From positions 1,364,001-1,428,000 of the forward strand of contig NZ_CP004393.1 in assembly GCF_000819565.1 (NCBI RefSeq): a stretch of 64,000 nt of DNA, in the 5' to 3' direction. Every line of letters starts with the position of its first letter. The stretch's first letter is position 1. A model generated the notes under the pieces. It had not been told where the DNA came from. It searched no databases and saw nothing but the letters and a program-made list of their open reading frames with translations. The stretch comes from Celeribacter indicus (lineage in GTDB: Bacteria; Pseudomonadota; Alphaproteobacteria; Rhodobacterales; Rhodobacteraceae). Below are positions 45,688-55,511 of the stretch, piece after piece. The position numbers and the translations under genes were made by a program.

Positions 45688-46003
45688 GGCGTGCGGGCCC
45701 GTCGCGGCGGGAGTGCCGTTCAGACAAGTTGCTCCGCGCTTACGGGTTGGCCTCCAGGTGCCGGGAAGGGGCCGCACTCCACCATGCGCGTCACGCCCCT
45801 GGAACGCCGCGCATTTATTCCGCCGGGCAGAGGCCGTTCGCTGCGGGGGCTTTCTGGCTGTGCTCCATTTCCATGGCTGCCAGGGGTTCGGTCCCGGCAT
45901 CGGGGCAATGGCGTCGCCGAAGTGACACTTTTCGAGCGCGGCCGTCCGCATGGTCAGCGCAGCATTCCCTGTTGGACCCGATGTCGAGGTGTCGGAATCA
46001 GGG

Positions 46004-46063
46004 TTGAAACCCCGGCGAGGCGGATATAGATAGCAGGCTAACAGGTAGCAAGCTATCTATATC
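46004..46063 (+). promoter_or_regulatory. Promoter and palindromic operator of the MarR–efflux operon
   Basis: TTGAAA (46004-46009) is followed after 17 bases by TAGATA (46027-46032). A perfect 12-base inverted repeat, GATATAGATAGC (46023-46034) and GCTATCTATATC (46052-46063), overlaps the -10 region and lies just before the MarR start. It is the natural binding site for the MarR repressor encoded next, which would block its own operon. Confidence 0.75.
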
Positions 46064-46078
46064 ATCGGACTCCGGATC

Positions 46079-46522
46079 ATGCTCTACGCCAACCCCAACA
46101 CGGAATTCGTGCGGAAATTCACGACGGCGAATCGCAAGCTGCGCGTGCTCTTCGATGCGCGCACGGGAGAATACGGGCTGACGCAGGCGCGGGCCCGCGT
46201 GCTTCTGCTGCTCGCGCGCAACGCGCCCATGACGCAGGCCGAACTGGCCGACGCGCTGGATGTCGAGCGGCCGACGATGGCGCGTCTGATCGACGCCATG
46301 GAAGGAAGCGGGCTCTTGCGGCGGGAGACCTGTTTCGAGGATCGCCGGCAACGCAACATCTCCCTCACCGAGGCGGCCGAGGGCGAGGCCCAGGCGGTGC
46401 TCACCCTGACAAGCCGGCTCAGCGACGATGTGCTCGCGGGGATTTCCGAGGCGGATCTCGCGGTTCTCGACCGCGTCCTCAGCCGGATGCTTGAAAATAT
46501 CGAAGGCGCGGGACCGAAATGA
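46079..46522 (+). CDS. MarR-family transcriptional regulator
   Basis: A 147-residue winged-helix regulator (MTQAELADALDVERPTMARLIDAME with a wing RRETCFEDRRQRNISLTEA). Such proteins repress efflux genes and let go of DNA when they bind a toxic phenolic or drug. Its last four bases overlap the MFS gene start. The palindrome at 46023-46063 is its likely operator. Confidence 0.94.
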   Translation: MLYANPNTEFVRKFTTANRKLRVLFDARTGEYGLTQARARVLLLLARNAPMTQAELADALDVERPTMARLIDAMEGSGLLRRETCFEDRRQRNISLTEAAEGEAQAVLTLTSRLSDDVLAGISEADLAVLDRVLSRMLENIEGAGPK

Positions 46523-48246
46523 GCGAAGAGGGCGAACCGAACCGGGACACGGCCGCGGGGCAGCGCGCCGGCACGGCACCGCAGGCACCCGATGCCGCCG
46601 CCGGGAGCTGGCTCACGATGCCGGCCACGCGCGCCTGTTTCTATTTCGCGACCGCCGCCATCCTGGCCGTCGCGCAGGGCTTCGGGCAGAGCATGGTCTC
46701 TGCCAACAGCCAGCAGCTTCAGGGCAGCTTCGGGACGACAGAGGCGGAAACCGTCTGGCTCACCGCCGCCTATATGGCGCCCAATGCCTCCCTCACGCTG
46801 GCGCTGATCAAGCTGCGCGGCCAGTTCGGGCTGCGCCGCTTCGCGGAGGTGGCGATCCTCGTATTCCTTGCCTCCGGCCTGCTCAGCTATGTCGCGGATG
46901 ATTTCTGGTCCAACATCGCCGTCCGGTTCTTTGCCGGCTGTGCCGCCGCGCCGACGGCGTCGCTCGCCTTCCTCTACATCCTCGAGCCGCTTGCGCCGCA
47001 GCGGAAGATGAACGTGGGTCTCTCCGCCGCGCTCACCCTGATTTTCATGGGCTCGTCGCTGACCCGGCTGATCTCCCCGCATCTGCTCGAGATGGGGGGA
47101 TGGCACGGGCTCACGGCGCTGGACGCGGCGCTTGCGGCCACGAGCTGTGGGCTGATCTACCTCTTTCCGCTCCTCAGCCCGGCCCAGCCGATGAAGATCG
47201 AGGCGGGCGACGTGATCTCCTTCCTCTTCATCGCGGTGGGCTTCGGCTGCCTTTCCGTCGCGGCGCTCACGGGGCCGGTCTACTGGTGGATGGAGCGCGG
47301 CTGGATGGGGGTCGTGCTGGCCACCGGTGTCGCAACGCTCGCGATCGCCGCCGTCATCGAGCTCAACCGGGAGCATCCGCTGCTGGATATCCGCTGGCTG
47401 ATGAGCCCGGCCATCCTGCACTTCGCCGGGACGCTGCTGCTGTTCCGGCTGGTGCTGAGCGAACAGACGGCGGGGGCGGGCGGGCTGTTCCGCGCGCTCG
47501 GCCTGCTCAACGAGCAGACGCAGGGCCTTTGGTTCGTCGTGCTGGCGGTGACCATCCTCGGCGGCGTCATCTGCGCGATCTTCCTCAAGCCCGGCCGGGT
47601 GGCGGAATTCCATGTCGTCGCCCTGCTGCTGCTGATCGGCGGATCGCTTCTGGACGCCCGCTCCACGGTGCTGACCGGGCCGGGCGATATGTACCTGTCG
47701 CAGGCGATGATCGCACTCGCCTCGGCGCTTTTCCTGCCACCGGCGCTGCTCACGGGGCTGATGTCGGCGCTCGCGAAGGGACCGAACTACATCCTGACCT
47801 TCATCATCGTGTTCCTGACCACGCAGAAGATCGGCGGCCTGATCGGCAGCGCGGTATTTTCCACCTTCGTCACCGTCCGCCAGTCCGTTCACACCCAGCA
47901 CCTTCACGAGGCGCTGTCGGTCACCGATCCGCTCGTCACCGAACGCATTTCCACCTATGCCGGCGCGCTGTCCGGCACGATCACGGATGCCGGGATCCTG
48001 AATGCCGAGGCCGCGGCGCAGCTCGCCACCGATCTCGGCAGGCGGGCCGCCGTCATGGCCTATGATGACGCCTTCCTCTCGGTCGCCGCCGTCTCGGGCG
48101 TGGCGCTGGTCCTGCTGATCGGCCATACCGCCTTCCGCCAATGGCAGGCCCTGACCGGGCAGACTGCCGCCGCAGACGGTCCCGAAGACCCGCAACCCAA
48201 CCCCGGGACAGGGCCTGCCGCCGCGGCGCCGGCGCAGCCTGCCTGA
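46519..48246 (+). CDS. MFS efflux transporter (DHA2/EmrB-like)
   Basis: A 575-residue membrane protein with about 14 transmembrane helices after a polar N-terminal segment of some 35 residues. It resembles EmrB-type multidrug exporters but has diverged, with GQSMVSANSQQLQGSFG in helix 1 and ETVWLTAAYMAPNASLTLAL in helix 2. It is coupled to the MarR gene upstream and followed by an EmrA-like periplasmic adaptor, making a MarR-EmrB-EmrA-type export operon. Confidence 0.9.
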   Translation: MSEEGEPNRDTAAGQRAGTAPQAPDAAAGSWLTMPATRACFYFATAAILAVAQGFGQSMVSANSQQLQGSFGTTEAETVWLTAAYMAPNASLTLALIKLRGQFGLRRFAEVAILVFLASGLLSYVADDFWSNIAVRFFAGCAAAPTASLAFLYILEPLAPQRKMNVGLSAALTLIFMGSSLTRLISPHLLEMGGWHGLTALDAALAATSCGLIYLFPLLSPAQPMKIEAGDVISFLFIAVGFGCLSVAALTGPVYWWMERGWMGVVLATGVATLAIAAVIELNREHPLLDIRWLMSPAILHFAGTLLLFRLVLSEQTAGAGGLFRALGLLNEQTQGLWFVVLAVTILGGVICAIFLKPGRVAEFHVVALLLLIGGSLLDARSTVLTGPGDMYLSQAMIALASALFLPPALLTGLMSALAKGPNYILTFIIVFLTTQKIGGLIGSAVFSTFVTVRQSVHTQHLHEALSVTDPLVTERISTYAGALSGTITDAGILNAEAAAQLATDLGRRAAVMAYDDAFLSVAAVSGVALVLLIGHTAFRQWQALTGQTAAADGPEDPQPNPGTGPAAAAPAQPA

Positions 48247-48259
48247 AACGAGACGCAAG

Positions 48260-49300
48260 ATGATTTCGAAATACACCCGCCACATTGCCACCACCCTCGC
48301 GATCCTCGTCGGCGTCCTGGGCGTCCTGGGCGTCCTGTTCGCCTGGGGCCTGCCGCCGTTCCGCTCCGACACGCGGATGACCGAGGACGCCTATGTGCGC
48401 GGCCAGGTGACCACCCTCGCCCCGCAGATCTCCGGCGTGGTCGCAGAGGTCGCGGTGCAGGATTTCGAGCGCGTGTCGAGGGGCGACGTGCTGATCCGGC
48501 TCGACGATGCCACCTATGCCCAGCAGCTCGCCCAGGTCGAGGCGCAGCTCGACGCCGCCGAGGCGGCGCTCGACACGGCGAGGCAGGACCGCCGCTCTGC
48601 CGAGGCCGGTGTCGCCTCTGCCGAGGCCAGCGTGGACTCCGCGCGCGCGGCGCTGAAGGTGGCCGAGGCCGATCTCGACCGCAGCCGCGAATTGCTCGCC
48701 CGCGGGGTCACCACCGAACGCGAGGGCCAGAGGCAGCAGCTCGTCTACGACCAGGCCCGCACCACGCTGCGCAAGGCCGAGGCGGAGGCCGAGACCGCCC
48801 GCCAGACGCTCGCCTCCGTCGCCGCCGAGCGCCAGGGCCGCGTCGCTGCGGTCGAGGAGGCGAAGGCCGCGGTCGAACTGGCCCGGATCAATCTGCGCAA
48901 CACGGTGATCACGGCGCCGGTCGACGGCCGCCTCGGCGACGTCTCCGCGCGGGTGGGGCAATATGTCGGCGCGGGCACGCGGCTCGTCTCCCTCGTGCCC
49001 GACCAGGTCTGGGTGATCGCGAATTTCAAGGAAACCCAGCTCGCCGGGATGGACGTGGGGCAGAAGGTCAGTTTCGCCGTGGACGCCTTCGGCGGCAAAC
49101 GGCTGAACGGCCATATCGAACGCTTCGCGCCGGCCACCGGCTCCGAATTCAGCGTGCTCGGCGCTGCCAATGCGACCGGCAACTTCATCAAGGTCGTCCA
49201 GCGCCTCCCGGTCCGGATCGGCGTCGACCCCGGCCAGCCCGAGGCCGACAAGCTCACGCCGGGCATGTCCGTGGTGGTGGAGGTCGATACGGGAAGCTGA
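48260..49300 (+). CDS. HlyD-family secretion protein (EmrA-like adaptor)
   Basis: A 346-residue membrane-fusion protein with one N-terminal transmembrane helix (about residues 10-32), a biotinyl-lipoyl-like half-motif (VRGQVTTLAPQISGVVAEV), a long alpha-hairpin coiled coil rich in Ala, Glu and Arg (residues 85-200) and the closing ITAPVDGRLGDVSARVGQYV. It links the MFS exporter to the periplasm or an outer-membrane channel. It is the last gene of the operon. Confidence 0.94.
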   Translation: MISKYTRHIATTLAILVGVLGVLGVLFAWGLPPFRSDTRMTEDAYVRGQVTTLAPQISGVVAEVAVQDFERVSRGDVLIRLDDATYAQQLAQVEAQLDAAEAALDTARQDRRSAEAGVASAEASVDSARAALKVAEADLDRSRELLARGVTTEREGQRQQLVYDQARTTLRKAEAEAETARQTLASVAAERQGRVAAVEEAKAAVELARINLRNTVITAPVDGRLGDVSARVGQYVGAGTRLVSLVPDQVWVIANFKETQLAGMDVGQKVSFAVDAFGGKRLNGHIERFAPATGSEFSVLGAANATGNFIKVVQRLPVRIGVDPGQPEADKLTPGMSVVVEVDTGS

Positions 49301-49680
49301 CGGCCACGCCGGTGTCCCGCCCGAGCCCCGCGCGGCATGCGGCCCCGGCAGCCTTGGCCGCGCGTCACCCGCCGGACGGAGCAGGACAGCGGCCCCGGAC
49401 GAACGCGTCGACCTGACGGCGGTGGATGGTTTGTCCGGAAGCCTCCGGGCCCTGCCGGTCGCGGCACATGGAACCCGGCGCGATGCACGTCAAAGGGCCG
49501 TCGGCGGCGGGTTTTGGACGCTTGACGAAAAGAGGTTCGGGAAAGCGGCGGCAAAGGCCGATCTCGCGGCAGGAGCCCGGAGGCGCCCGGCCCCCCGCGA
49601 CCGATGGAAACGCCGGACAGCGGAGATGGTCCCATCCTGAAAGGCTCGGGTGCGACAGGCGCAATATCAGGTGATTTAAG
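49301..49680. other. GC-rich gene-free region
   Basis: A 380-base stretch between the HlyD gene and tRNA-Phe. Short frames exist but without ribosome-binding sites or recognisable products. It must contain the end of both converging transcripts; I see no clear terminator with a T-run. Confidence 0.4.
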
Positions 49681-49755
49681 TGGTGCCCGGGGGCGGAATC
49701 GAACCACCGACACGAGGATTTTCAATCCACTGCTCTACCCCTGAGCTACCCGGGC
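49681..49755 (-). tRNA. tRNA-Phe (GAA)
   Basis: Read on the minus strand, GCCCGGG and CCCGGGC form the acceptor stem, GGATT-GAA-AATCC the anticodon arm with anticodon GAA, and GGTTCGATTCC the T arm. The 3' CCA is encoded (49681-49683). Total 75 bases including CCA. It follows yacG in the order infA-maf-rng-yacG-tRNA-Phe common in Rhodobacterales. Confidence 0.97.
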
Positions 49756-49834
49756 ACGGGTGAACGCGCGTTGCGTTCGGGTAGCGGGTTTCTAGTCGGG
49801 GGGCGCGGGACTGTCCAGAGGGAAATTGCAGTTT

Positions 49835-50041
49835 TCAGTGAGGTTTTTTCGGCGTCGCGTCGGGATCCTCGCGCAGCGCTTCCTCGAGCGCCTCGGCGAT
49901 CTCTTCGGGGTCTTCCTCGCGCAGGCTCGGCACCGCGTAGGAGCCGTTCATCCACCGCGCAAGGTCGAGATCGGCGCAGCGTTTCGAGCAGAAGGGACGG
50001 TATTTCTTCACCGTTGGATTGCCGCAGATCGGACAGCTCAT
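49835..50041 (-). CDS. yacG: DNA gyrase inhibitor YacG
   Basis: A 68-residue zinc-binding protein with CPIC near the N-terminus and CSKRC about 16 residues later, the Cys4 site of YacG, followed by DLARWMNGSYAVP. YacG binds GyrB and inhibits gyrase in E. coli. The acidic C-terminal tail is longer than in enterobacteria. The start overlaps the rng stop by four bases. Confidence 0.95.
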   Translation of the reverse strand: MSCPICGNPTVKKYRPFCSKRCADLDLARWMNGSYAVPSLREEDPEEIAEALEEALREDPDATPKKPH

Positions 50042-51078
50042 GACAAGGCCTCCGCGAGCGGCAGGCGGGTGCGCTTCTTCTGGATCTCGTAATTGCCGAG
50101 CGGGGTCCAGCCGGCGAGCACCACGTCGCCGCCTTCGGGGCGGAACGCGGCCTTGAGGCTCTGCTCGAACTGGCGGCGGTCCTTCTTGGCCATCGGCGCG
50201 AGGTCGAGAAAGATCTGGCCGGCGAGGCCGCGCAGGCGCAGCTGGCGCGGCAGGTCGCGGGCGAGGGCAATGTTCGCCTTGAGCCCGGCCGCGGGGGAAA
50301 ACTCGCCGCCGGTGTTCACGTCGACCGCGACACAGGCGCGGGTCGGTTCGATGAAGGCGGTGCCCGTCCCCTTGAGCGGCACGCGCGGGGAAAGGGCGGC
50401 CTCGATCATCTCGTGGATGCCGTGGTTGTCGAACGCATCGGCGCCATCGTCGAAGATGTCGGGCTCCGGCCAGTCGCGCCAGGCGGCTTCCCAGGCGTCG
50501 GGACCGGCCACGAGCAGCTCCGGCTCGCCCTTCTCATCGGCGAGCACCGCTTCGGCCAGGGCGCGGGTGGCGGCGATGTCCTCGGCGATCACCTCCGCGG
50601 CGATCCCCTCGCAGGCGGAGCGCAGGATCAGGCCGAGCGCCTCGCCGGCGCCCTCCATGCCCTCCTCGGCCAGATCGTGCAGGCGGATGAGCTCCTCCTC
50701 GCCGGTGATCCGGCGGGAGATGTTGAGGCCGGGCGCGCCGGGGGTGATAATGGCGTATTTCGACTTGAACAGGAGGCGCGTGGTCACCGGTACGGCCTTT
50801 CCGTCCTCGGCCAGATGGGTCACCTGCACGAGCATCGGCGCGCCGGGTTTCAGCCCCTTGTTGCCGCGCAGATAGGCCTGTTCCCCGTCCGGCAGGTCGA
50901 GCAGGGCGCCGCCCATGCCCTTGAGGCTGCGGCCGCCCTTCGCGCGGTAGATCGCGCCCGGCGCGGCGGGGGCGTCCTCGCCCGCATCCACCAGCAGGTC
51001 GTCGAGCTGCCCGTCGCGGACCATGGCGGCGGCGCGGCGGCCGCGGATTTCGCCCAATGCGATGACTGTGCCCTTCAT
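50038..51078 (-). CDS. rng: Ribonuclease E/G family protein, short (RNase G-like)
   Basis: A 346-residue endoribonuclease-like protein. The catalytic core shows [12 protein letters not shown] and [10 protein letters not shown], holding the two metal-binding Asp residues of RNase E/G. The N-terminal S1-like part is divergent, and the zinc-link CPxC of full RNase E is absent, as in other short alphaproteobacterial members. The start at 51078 (MKGTVIALG) overlaps the maf stop. It probably acts in rRNA/mRNA processing; a full-length RNase E should be encoded elsewhere. Confidence 0.9.
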   Translation of the reverse strand: MKGTVIALGEIRGRRAAAMVRDGQLDDLLVDAGEDAPAAPGAIYRAKGGRSLKGMGGALLDLPDGEQAYLRGNKGLKPGAPMLVQVTHLAEDGKAVPVTTRLLFKSKYAIITPGAPGLNISRRITGEEELIRLHDLAEEGMEGAGEALGLILRSACEGIAAEVIAEDIAATRALAEAVLADEKGEPELLVAGPDAWEAAWRDWPEPDIFDDGADAFDNHGIHEMIEAALSPRVPLKGTGTAFIEPTRACVAVDVNTGGEFSPAAGLKANIALARDLPRQLRLRGLAGQIFLDLAPMAKKDRRQFEQSLKAAFRPEGGDVVLAGWTPLGNYEIQKKRTRLPLAEALS

Positions 51079-51653
51079 TCTCTCTCTCCGTAGACCGGGT
51101 AGCCCGCGCTGGCGAGCAGTTTCGCGGTCTCCGCGACCGGCAGGCCCATGACCGCTGAATAGCTGCCCTGGATCCACGGGATGAAGGCGCCGGCAATCCC
51201 CTGGATGCCGTAGCCGCCTGCCTTCCCGCGCCAGTCGCCGCTCATCAGATAGGCGTTGAGCTCCACGTCGGACAGTCGTTTCATCTTCACATCCGTGACC
51301 ACGTCGGCCTCCCAGAGGCGCGTGCCGCGGGCGACCGCGATGGCGGTGATGACCTTGTGCCGGCGGCCGGACATGGCGAGCAGGAACGCCGCCGCCTCCT
51401 TTTCGTCGGCGGGCTTGCCCATGATGCGCCGCCCGAGCGCCACGGTCGTGTCGGCGCAGAGCACGATCTCGTCCTCCGCGCGCGGCACGGCCATCGCCTT
51501 TTCCCGCGCCATGCGGGCGCAATAGGGGCGGGGCAGCTCGCCCTTCCGCGGATCTTCGTCGATGTCGGGGGAGCGGATGTCGTCGGGCACGAGCCCGAGC
51601 TGCGCCAGAAGCTCCTTCCGGCGCGGGCTGCCTGAACCGAGGATCAGTTTCAT
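51075..51653 (-). CDS. maf: Maf-family nucleotide pyrophosphatase
   Basis: A 192-residue Maf/YhdE protein ([14 protein letters not shown] at the N-terminus; [28 protein letters not shown]). The family hydrolyses dTTP, UTP or modified nucleotides as house-cleaning enzymes and influences cell division. It is coupled to the next gene and lies 16 bases after infA. Confidence 0.95.
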   Translation of the reverse strand: MKLILGSGSPRRKELLAQLGLVPDDIRSPDIDEDPRKGELPRPYCARMAREKAMAVPRAEDEIVLCADTTVALGRRIMGKPADEKEAAAFLLAMSGRRHKVITAIAVARGTRLWEADVVTDVKMKRLSDVELNAYLMSGDWRGKAGGYGIQGIAGAFIPWIQGSYSAVMGLPVAETAKLLASAGYPVYGERE

Positions 51654-51669
51654 GAAGATGCTTGCCGCC

Positions 51670-51888
51670 TCAGCGGAAGCGATAGTTGATCCGACCCTTC
51701 GTCAGATCGTAGGGGGTCATTTCGACCTGCACCTTGTCGCCTGCGAGGACGCGGATGCGGTTCTTGCGCATCTTTCCCGCCGTATGCGCGATGATCTCAT
51801 GGCCGTTTTCCAGCTCGACCCGAAATGTCGCGTTAGGCAGGAGTTCCTTCACGACACCGGGAAATTCGAGCATTTCTTCCTTGGCCAT
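51670..51888 (-). CDS. infA: Translation initiation factor IF-1
   Basis: A 72-residue OB-fold protein that matches IF-1 throughout ([19 protein letters not shown] start; [28 protein letters not shown] end). AAGGAG precedes the ATG at 51888. It binds the ribosomal A site during initiation. Confidence 0.98.
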   Translation of the reverse strand: MAKEEMLEFPGVVKELLPNATFRVELENGHEIIAHTAGKMRKNRIRVLAGDKVQVEMTPYDLTKGRINYRFR

Positions 51889-51968
51889 GTTTACTCCTTG
51901 GTTACCTTCGCCCATCACTCTGTGGGCGGCTAGTAAATGCGCCTTTGCCGCCGCTTTTTCAAGATGTT

Positions 51969-52838
51969 TTAGCGCAAAATCGTTCGGGGAAACGCGCGGG
52001 GGCCGGTCTCGGTTTCGGTCCAGTGCCCCCGGACGCCGACCTGTCCGCCTTTGCGCGCCCGCTCACGCTCGGCCTCCAGGCCGTTCAGAATCGCAAAGCC
52101 GGGTGCGTTGCGCGGTCCTGCGGCGAGCGTGCCGTCGGGCGGCAGGCCCGTGTCGGGCGGACAGAAGACGGCGGCGCGGCCGAGATTCACGTCCACCACC
52201 TCGCACTCCGGCACCTCTCCGACGAGCGGGGCCATGGCGACGAGCATCTGCCCCTCGAGTGCGCGGGCGCGGCAGCCGATCTCGACGCGGGAGGCGCCCT
52301 GCTCGGTGTCGGTGCAGGAGGGGACGAGCAGGATCTCCGCTCCGGCTTCGGCATAGCTGCGGGCGATCAGGGGGAATTCGCTGTCGTAGCAGATGATCGC
52401 CGCGAGCGCGCCGAAGCGCGTCTCGATCAGCGGGGCAGGGCGGCCGGGGCGCAGGCCGAGGGTGCGCTCGTAGGGCGTGGGCATCCGCTTCTCGACGGCG
52501 ACCTCGCCCTCGGGCGCGCAGAAGAGCGCGCGATTGACGATCCCCTCGCCGTCCCGCGCAAAGCCGGATCCACCCAGAATCGTGGCGCCGGTCTCCGACA
52601 CGAGGGTGCGGATGCCATCGCAATAGCTGTCGAACGACGCCGCGCCGCGCGCCATCCACTCCGCGGCGGACCCGCCTCCGGCGCCGTGAAAGGCGGCTTC
52701 CAGCGCGGCATATTCGGGAAAGACCACGAGCGTGTCGCGATCCGCCCGGATCTGCGCCAGCGCGCTGCGGTAGCGGTCGAGCCATGCGCCGGGACGGTCG
52801 TGCCAGACGGGGGCCCATGTGGCCGCGGCGAGCCTCAC
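51969..52838 (-). CDS. Carbon-nitrogen hydrolase (nitrilase superfamily)
   Basis: A 289-residue nitrilase-superfamily amidase with the Glu-Lys-Cys triad in [21 protein letters not shown] and [10 protein letters not shown]. Its substrate is unknown; relatives hydrolyse amides such as omega-amides. The gene overlaps the GNAT gene upstream by four bases, and together with the SnoaL-like gene these form a three-gene insert between the phosphatase and infA. Confidence 0.93.
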   Translation of the reverse strand: MRLAAATWAPVWHDRPGAWLDRYRSALAQIRADRDTLVVFPEYAALEAAFHGAGGGSAAEWMARGAASFDSYCDGIRTLVSETGATILGGSGFARDGEGIVNRALFCAPEGEVAVEKRMPTPYERTLGLRPGRPAPLIETRFGALAAIICYDSEFPLIARSYAEAGAEILLVPSCTDTEQGASRVEIGCRARALEGQMLVAMAPLVGEVPECEVVDVNLGRAAVFCPPDTGLPPDGTLAAGPRNAPGFAILNGLEAERERARKGGQVGVRGHWTETETGPRAFPRTILR

Positions 52839-53422
52839 AGGCGGCGTCCCCAGAACTGGAGCGATTTGCGCGTGGCCTCGGTCTCGTCCACGTCCTTCCA
52901 GCGGAACCGCGCCACGACGCCGGCAAGCGGCGCATAGCCGCGCCCGCGCCAGAAGGCGTCATGGCTGCGCGCGCCCTCGGGGCGCAGCGGGTGGTCGTCG
53001 GGGCGGATCACGGAACAGAAGGCGCTGTAGCCCAGACCCAGCGCGCGGGCATGGGATTCGCGCGCGTCGAAGAAGGCATGGCCGGCGCCCCGGCCGCGAT
53101 ACTCCGGCAGAAGGACGGATTCGGCGCAGTAGAAGACCTCTTCCATCGGCCAGGGATGTCCCTCGAACGCTTCCGCGAAATCCGCGGCATGTCCGGCGAG
53201 GGGCGATCCGGTGGCCGCGCCGACGAGCCTGTCGCCGTCGAAGGCCGCGACGAGCACCGCCGCATCGTTGCCGGCATAGCTCGACATGTAGCGGCGTTCA
53301 TAGGCGAGATCGCCGTCGTAGATATAGGGCCATTCGCGGAAGACGGTGATGCGCAGCCGCGCGAGATCGTCGAGCGCGCTGTCCACCTCGGCGCCCCGCA
53401 GGATCCGGAACCCGAGGCTCAT
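52835..53422 (-). CDS. GNAT-family N-acetyltransferase
   Basis: A 195-residue acetyltransferase with an acetyl-CoA-binding VLLPEYRGRGAGHAFFDARE. Substrate unknown. It is coupled by four-base overlaps to the SnoaL-like gene upstream and the nitrilase-type gene downstream. Confidence 0.91.
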   Translation of the reverse strand: MSLGFRILRGAEVDSALDDLARLRITVFREWPYIYDGDLAYERRYMSSYAGNDAAVLVAAFDGDRLVGAATGSPLAGHAADFAEAFEGHPWPMEEVFYCAESVLLPEYRGRGAGHAFFDARESHARALGLGYSAFCSVIRPDDHPLRPEGARSHDAFWRGRGYAPLAGVVARFRWKDVDETEATRKSLQFWGRRL

Positions 53423-53832
53423 GAGACCTGCGCGACCCAGTCGGCCGCGTTGTAGAAGACGGAGACGCGCGCGATCCGCCCGTCGCGGATCTCGAAGAAG
53501 GCGCCGGCGGGCAGGTCGTAGCGCTGTCCCCGCGCCTCGGGACAGCCCTCGGCGGTTTCGAGATATCGGCCAAGCACCCGGAATTCGGCGGCCGCACGCG
53601 TGCCGTCGTCGGAGGCAAACAGCACCATCTCGGTGAGCGTCTCCTCATAGGCGCGGTCCATCGCGGCCATGAAGGCGGCGAAGGCCTGCTTGCCCCGTTC
53701 GACCGCGCCCTGGTTGATGCGGTGTTCCACCTCCTCGTCGAGGCAGGCGAGCATGCCGGCATGGTCATGGGCGGCGAAGGCGTCGTAATAGCGCTTCAGA
53801 AGGGAAAGGCTGTCCTGTCGCGGGTCGTTCAT
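53419..53832 (-). CDS. SnoaL/NTF2-like (ketosteroid isomerase-related) protein
   Basis: A 137-residue cone-fold protein (LLKRYYDAFAAHDHAGMLA at the start; GAFFEIRDGRIARVSVFYNA near the end), the pattern of the NTF2/SnoaL isomerase-related family. Function unknown. It is translationally coupled on both sides. Confidence 0.9.
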   Translation of the reverse strand: MNDPRQDSLSLLKRYYDAFAAHDHAGMLACLDEEVEHRINQGAVERGKQAFAAFMAAMDRAYEETLTEMVLFASDDGTRAAAEFRVLGRYLETAEGCPEARGQRYDLPAGAFFEIRDGRIARVSVFYNAADWVAQVS

Positions 53833-54299
53833 CTGGATCCTTCGTTGGTCTTTGCGGCGCCGAAGCGGTGTGTCATGCGGTCGATGATCTGATCGCGCGC
53901 CTTGCGGTAGGCGTCAAGCTTCGCGTCGCGCGTCTCGCCGATGCCGGAGGGATCCATGATCGGCCAGTATTCGACGTCCAGGTGATAGAACCGGGTCAGC
54001 TCGAGGGCCTGCCTCTGGGAGGCGGGAGAGAGCGCCACGATCAGGTCATAGGAGGAAATGTCGTCGCCCCATTCCTTCAGGTCGTCGAAGGAGCGCGTCT
54101 GGTGCCGGTCGAGTTCGACGCCCATCTCGCCGCAGACCGCGACCGCGAACCCGTCCACGTCCATTTCCGAATGCACGCCCGCCGATTGCACATAGACCTC
54201 GGTGCCGTAGAATTTCTTCATCAGCCCTTCGGCCATGGGCGAGCGCACCGAATTGTGGTCACAGCAGAACAGAACCGAATGGGGAAGATCCGCCGCCAC
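53829..54299 (-). CDS. Low-molecular-weight protein-tyrosine phosphatase-like protein
   Basis: A 156-residue protein with the P-loop CDHNSVRSPMAEG (C-x5-R) close to the N-terminus and a C-terminal DPSGIGE with the general-acid Asp. This is the LMW-PTP/ArsC fold; either a tyrosine phosphatase or an arsenate-reductase-like enzyme. The gene follows UPF0262 by four bases, an order typical of Rhodobacterales. Confidence 0.92.
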   Translation of the reverse strand: MAADLPHSVLFCCDHNSVRSPMAEGLMKKFYGTEVYVQSAGVHSEMDVDGFAVAVCGEMGVELDRHQTRSFDDLKEWGDDISSYDLIVALSPASQRQALELTRFYHLDVEYWPIMDPSGIGETRDAKLDAYRKARDQIIDRMTHRFGAAKTNEGSR

Positions 54300-54303
54300 C
54301 CTG

Positions 54304-54783
54304 TCAGCCTCCCCAGTGCAGCACGCAGATCAGGGTGAAGAGGCGGCGGGCGGTGTCGATGTCGATCTCGGCCTTGCCCTCGAGCCGCTCCTGCAACACG
54401 CGCGCGCCCTCGTTGTGGATGCCGCGCCGGGCCATGTCGATCGCCTCGATCTGCGAGGGGGGCATCGTCTTCACCGCCTCGAAATAGCTTTCGCAGATCT
54501 GGAAATAGTCCTTCACCACCTGCCGGAACGGCCCGAGCGAGAGGTGGAATTCGGCGGCCTTGGACTTGTCCTCGTTGGAGAGATCGAACACCAGCCGCCG
54601 GTCGCGGATCGCGAGGAGCAGGTTGAACGGTCCTTTCGCGACATCCCGCCCCTCGCGGGCGGGAAGGGAAAAGGAATTGTCCTCGAGCAGGTCGAAGATC
54701 GCCACGCGGCGCTCCTGTTCGATCTCGGGCGTCGTGGGGGGAAGGCCCGTGTCGTCAATCTCGATGGCCAGAAGTTTGCTCAT
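54304..54783 (-). CDS. UPF0262 family protein
   Basis: A 159-residue conserved alphaproteobacterial protein of unknown function (IEIDDTGLPPTTPEIEQERR at the start; FHLSLGPFRQVVKDYFQICE; MARRGIHNEGARVLQERLEG). It matches the UPF0262 family along its whole length and sits downstream of hisD as usual in this order. Confidence 0.94.
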   Translation of the reverse strand: MSKLLAIEIDDTGLPPTTPEIEQERRVAIFDLLEDNSFSLPAREGRDVAKGPFNLLLAIRDRRLVFDLSNEDKSKAAEFHLSLGPFRQVVKDYFQICESYFEAVKTMPPSQIEAIDMARRGIHNEGARVLQERLEGKAEIDIDTARRLFTLICVLHWGG

Positions 54784-54807
54784 GTCGCGCTCGAACGCTC
54801 CGAAAGG

Positions 54808-55488
54808 TCACGTATCCGTGGTGATGTGGTCCCAGTCCCGACCGGACGAGCCGATCAGCCAATTGAACGCATAATGGCGTTCGCAGACAACCCCCGGATC
54901 GAGATTCGAGGGGGCGGTGCGGCGGTTGGTCCGTGCGTTGGCACAGGCCCAGCGATAGCGCGCGGTCAGGTCCGCGGCGTCGAGGATCTCCGCGAGCGGC
55001 CGCAGCCGCGCCTCCGCCACCAGCCCGTCGCGGCCGAGCCGGCTCATGATCTGTCCCATCGCGGGCACAGGGGCGAGCCCGGCGGGGTAGGGCAGCGCGT
55101 CGAGGAGCCGCACCGCCCAGAGCAGGACCTGGACCTCTTCCGAGCGCCAGACGAAGGTCGTGCAGTCCTCCTGCGACGGGGCGGGATCGTCGATGAAGGC
55201 GCGCTCCAGCGGGGTGAAGACGTCCTCCGCGCGATATTGCGCGATCACCTTCGCGATGAACCCGTCGTCGCGGGTCTCGGCCTTCACCGCGGCGATCATC
55301 GCGCCGAGCGCGCGTTCGACCACTTCCGCCTCCGGGCGTGCGAGCGCGGTCACCCCGTCCCCGACCGGCGGCAGATGCGGATTGACCGGCACGCCCTCCT
55401 CGCGCAACCGCGCCTCCGACCGTGCCTTGCGCGCGGCGGCGGGGGCCGTGGCGGTCCTGCGACCGAAGAGGAAAGAGCCGAGCCCCAT
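54808..55488 (-). CDS. DUF4272 domain protein
   Basis: A 226-residue protein of the DUF4272 type (RSEARLREEGVPVNPHLPPV; WRSEEVQVLLWAVRLLDALP; ending YAFNWLIGSSGRDWDH). Function unknown. The ATG at 55488 is chosen; a GTG at 55515 that overlaps the hisD stop is an equally plausible coupled start and adds nine residues. Confidence 0.88.
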   Translation of the reverse strand: MGLGSFLFGRRTATAPAAARKARSEARLREEGVPVNPHLPPVGDGVTALARPEAEVVERALGAMIAAVKAETRDDGFIAKVIAQYRAEDVFTPLERAFIDDPAPSQEDCTTFVWRSEEVQVLLWAVRLLDALPYPAGLAPVPAMGQIMSRLGRDGLVAEARLRPLAEILDAADLTARYRWACANARTNRRTAPSNLDPGVVCERHYAFNWLIGSSGRDWDHITTDT

Positions 55489-55511
55489 CGCCTGACCGCC
55501 CCGCGCCGCGA

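Noticed and set aside
46084..48372. A 762-codon open frame on the minus strand
   Set aside because: It is antisense to the MarR and MFS genes, is of low-complexity Arg/Gly/Asp composition, and arises from high GC content.
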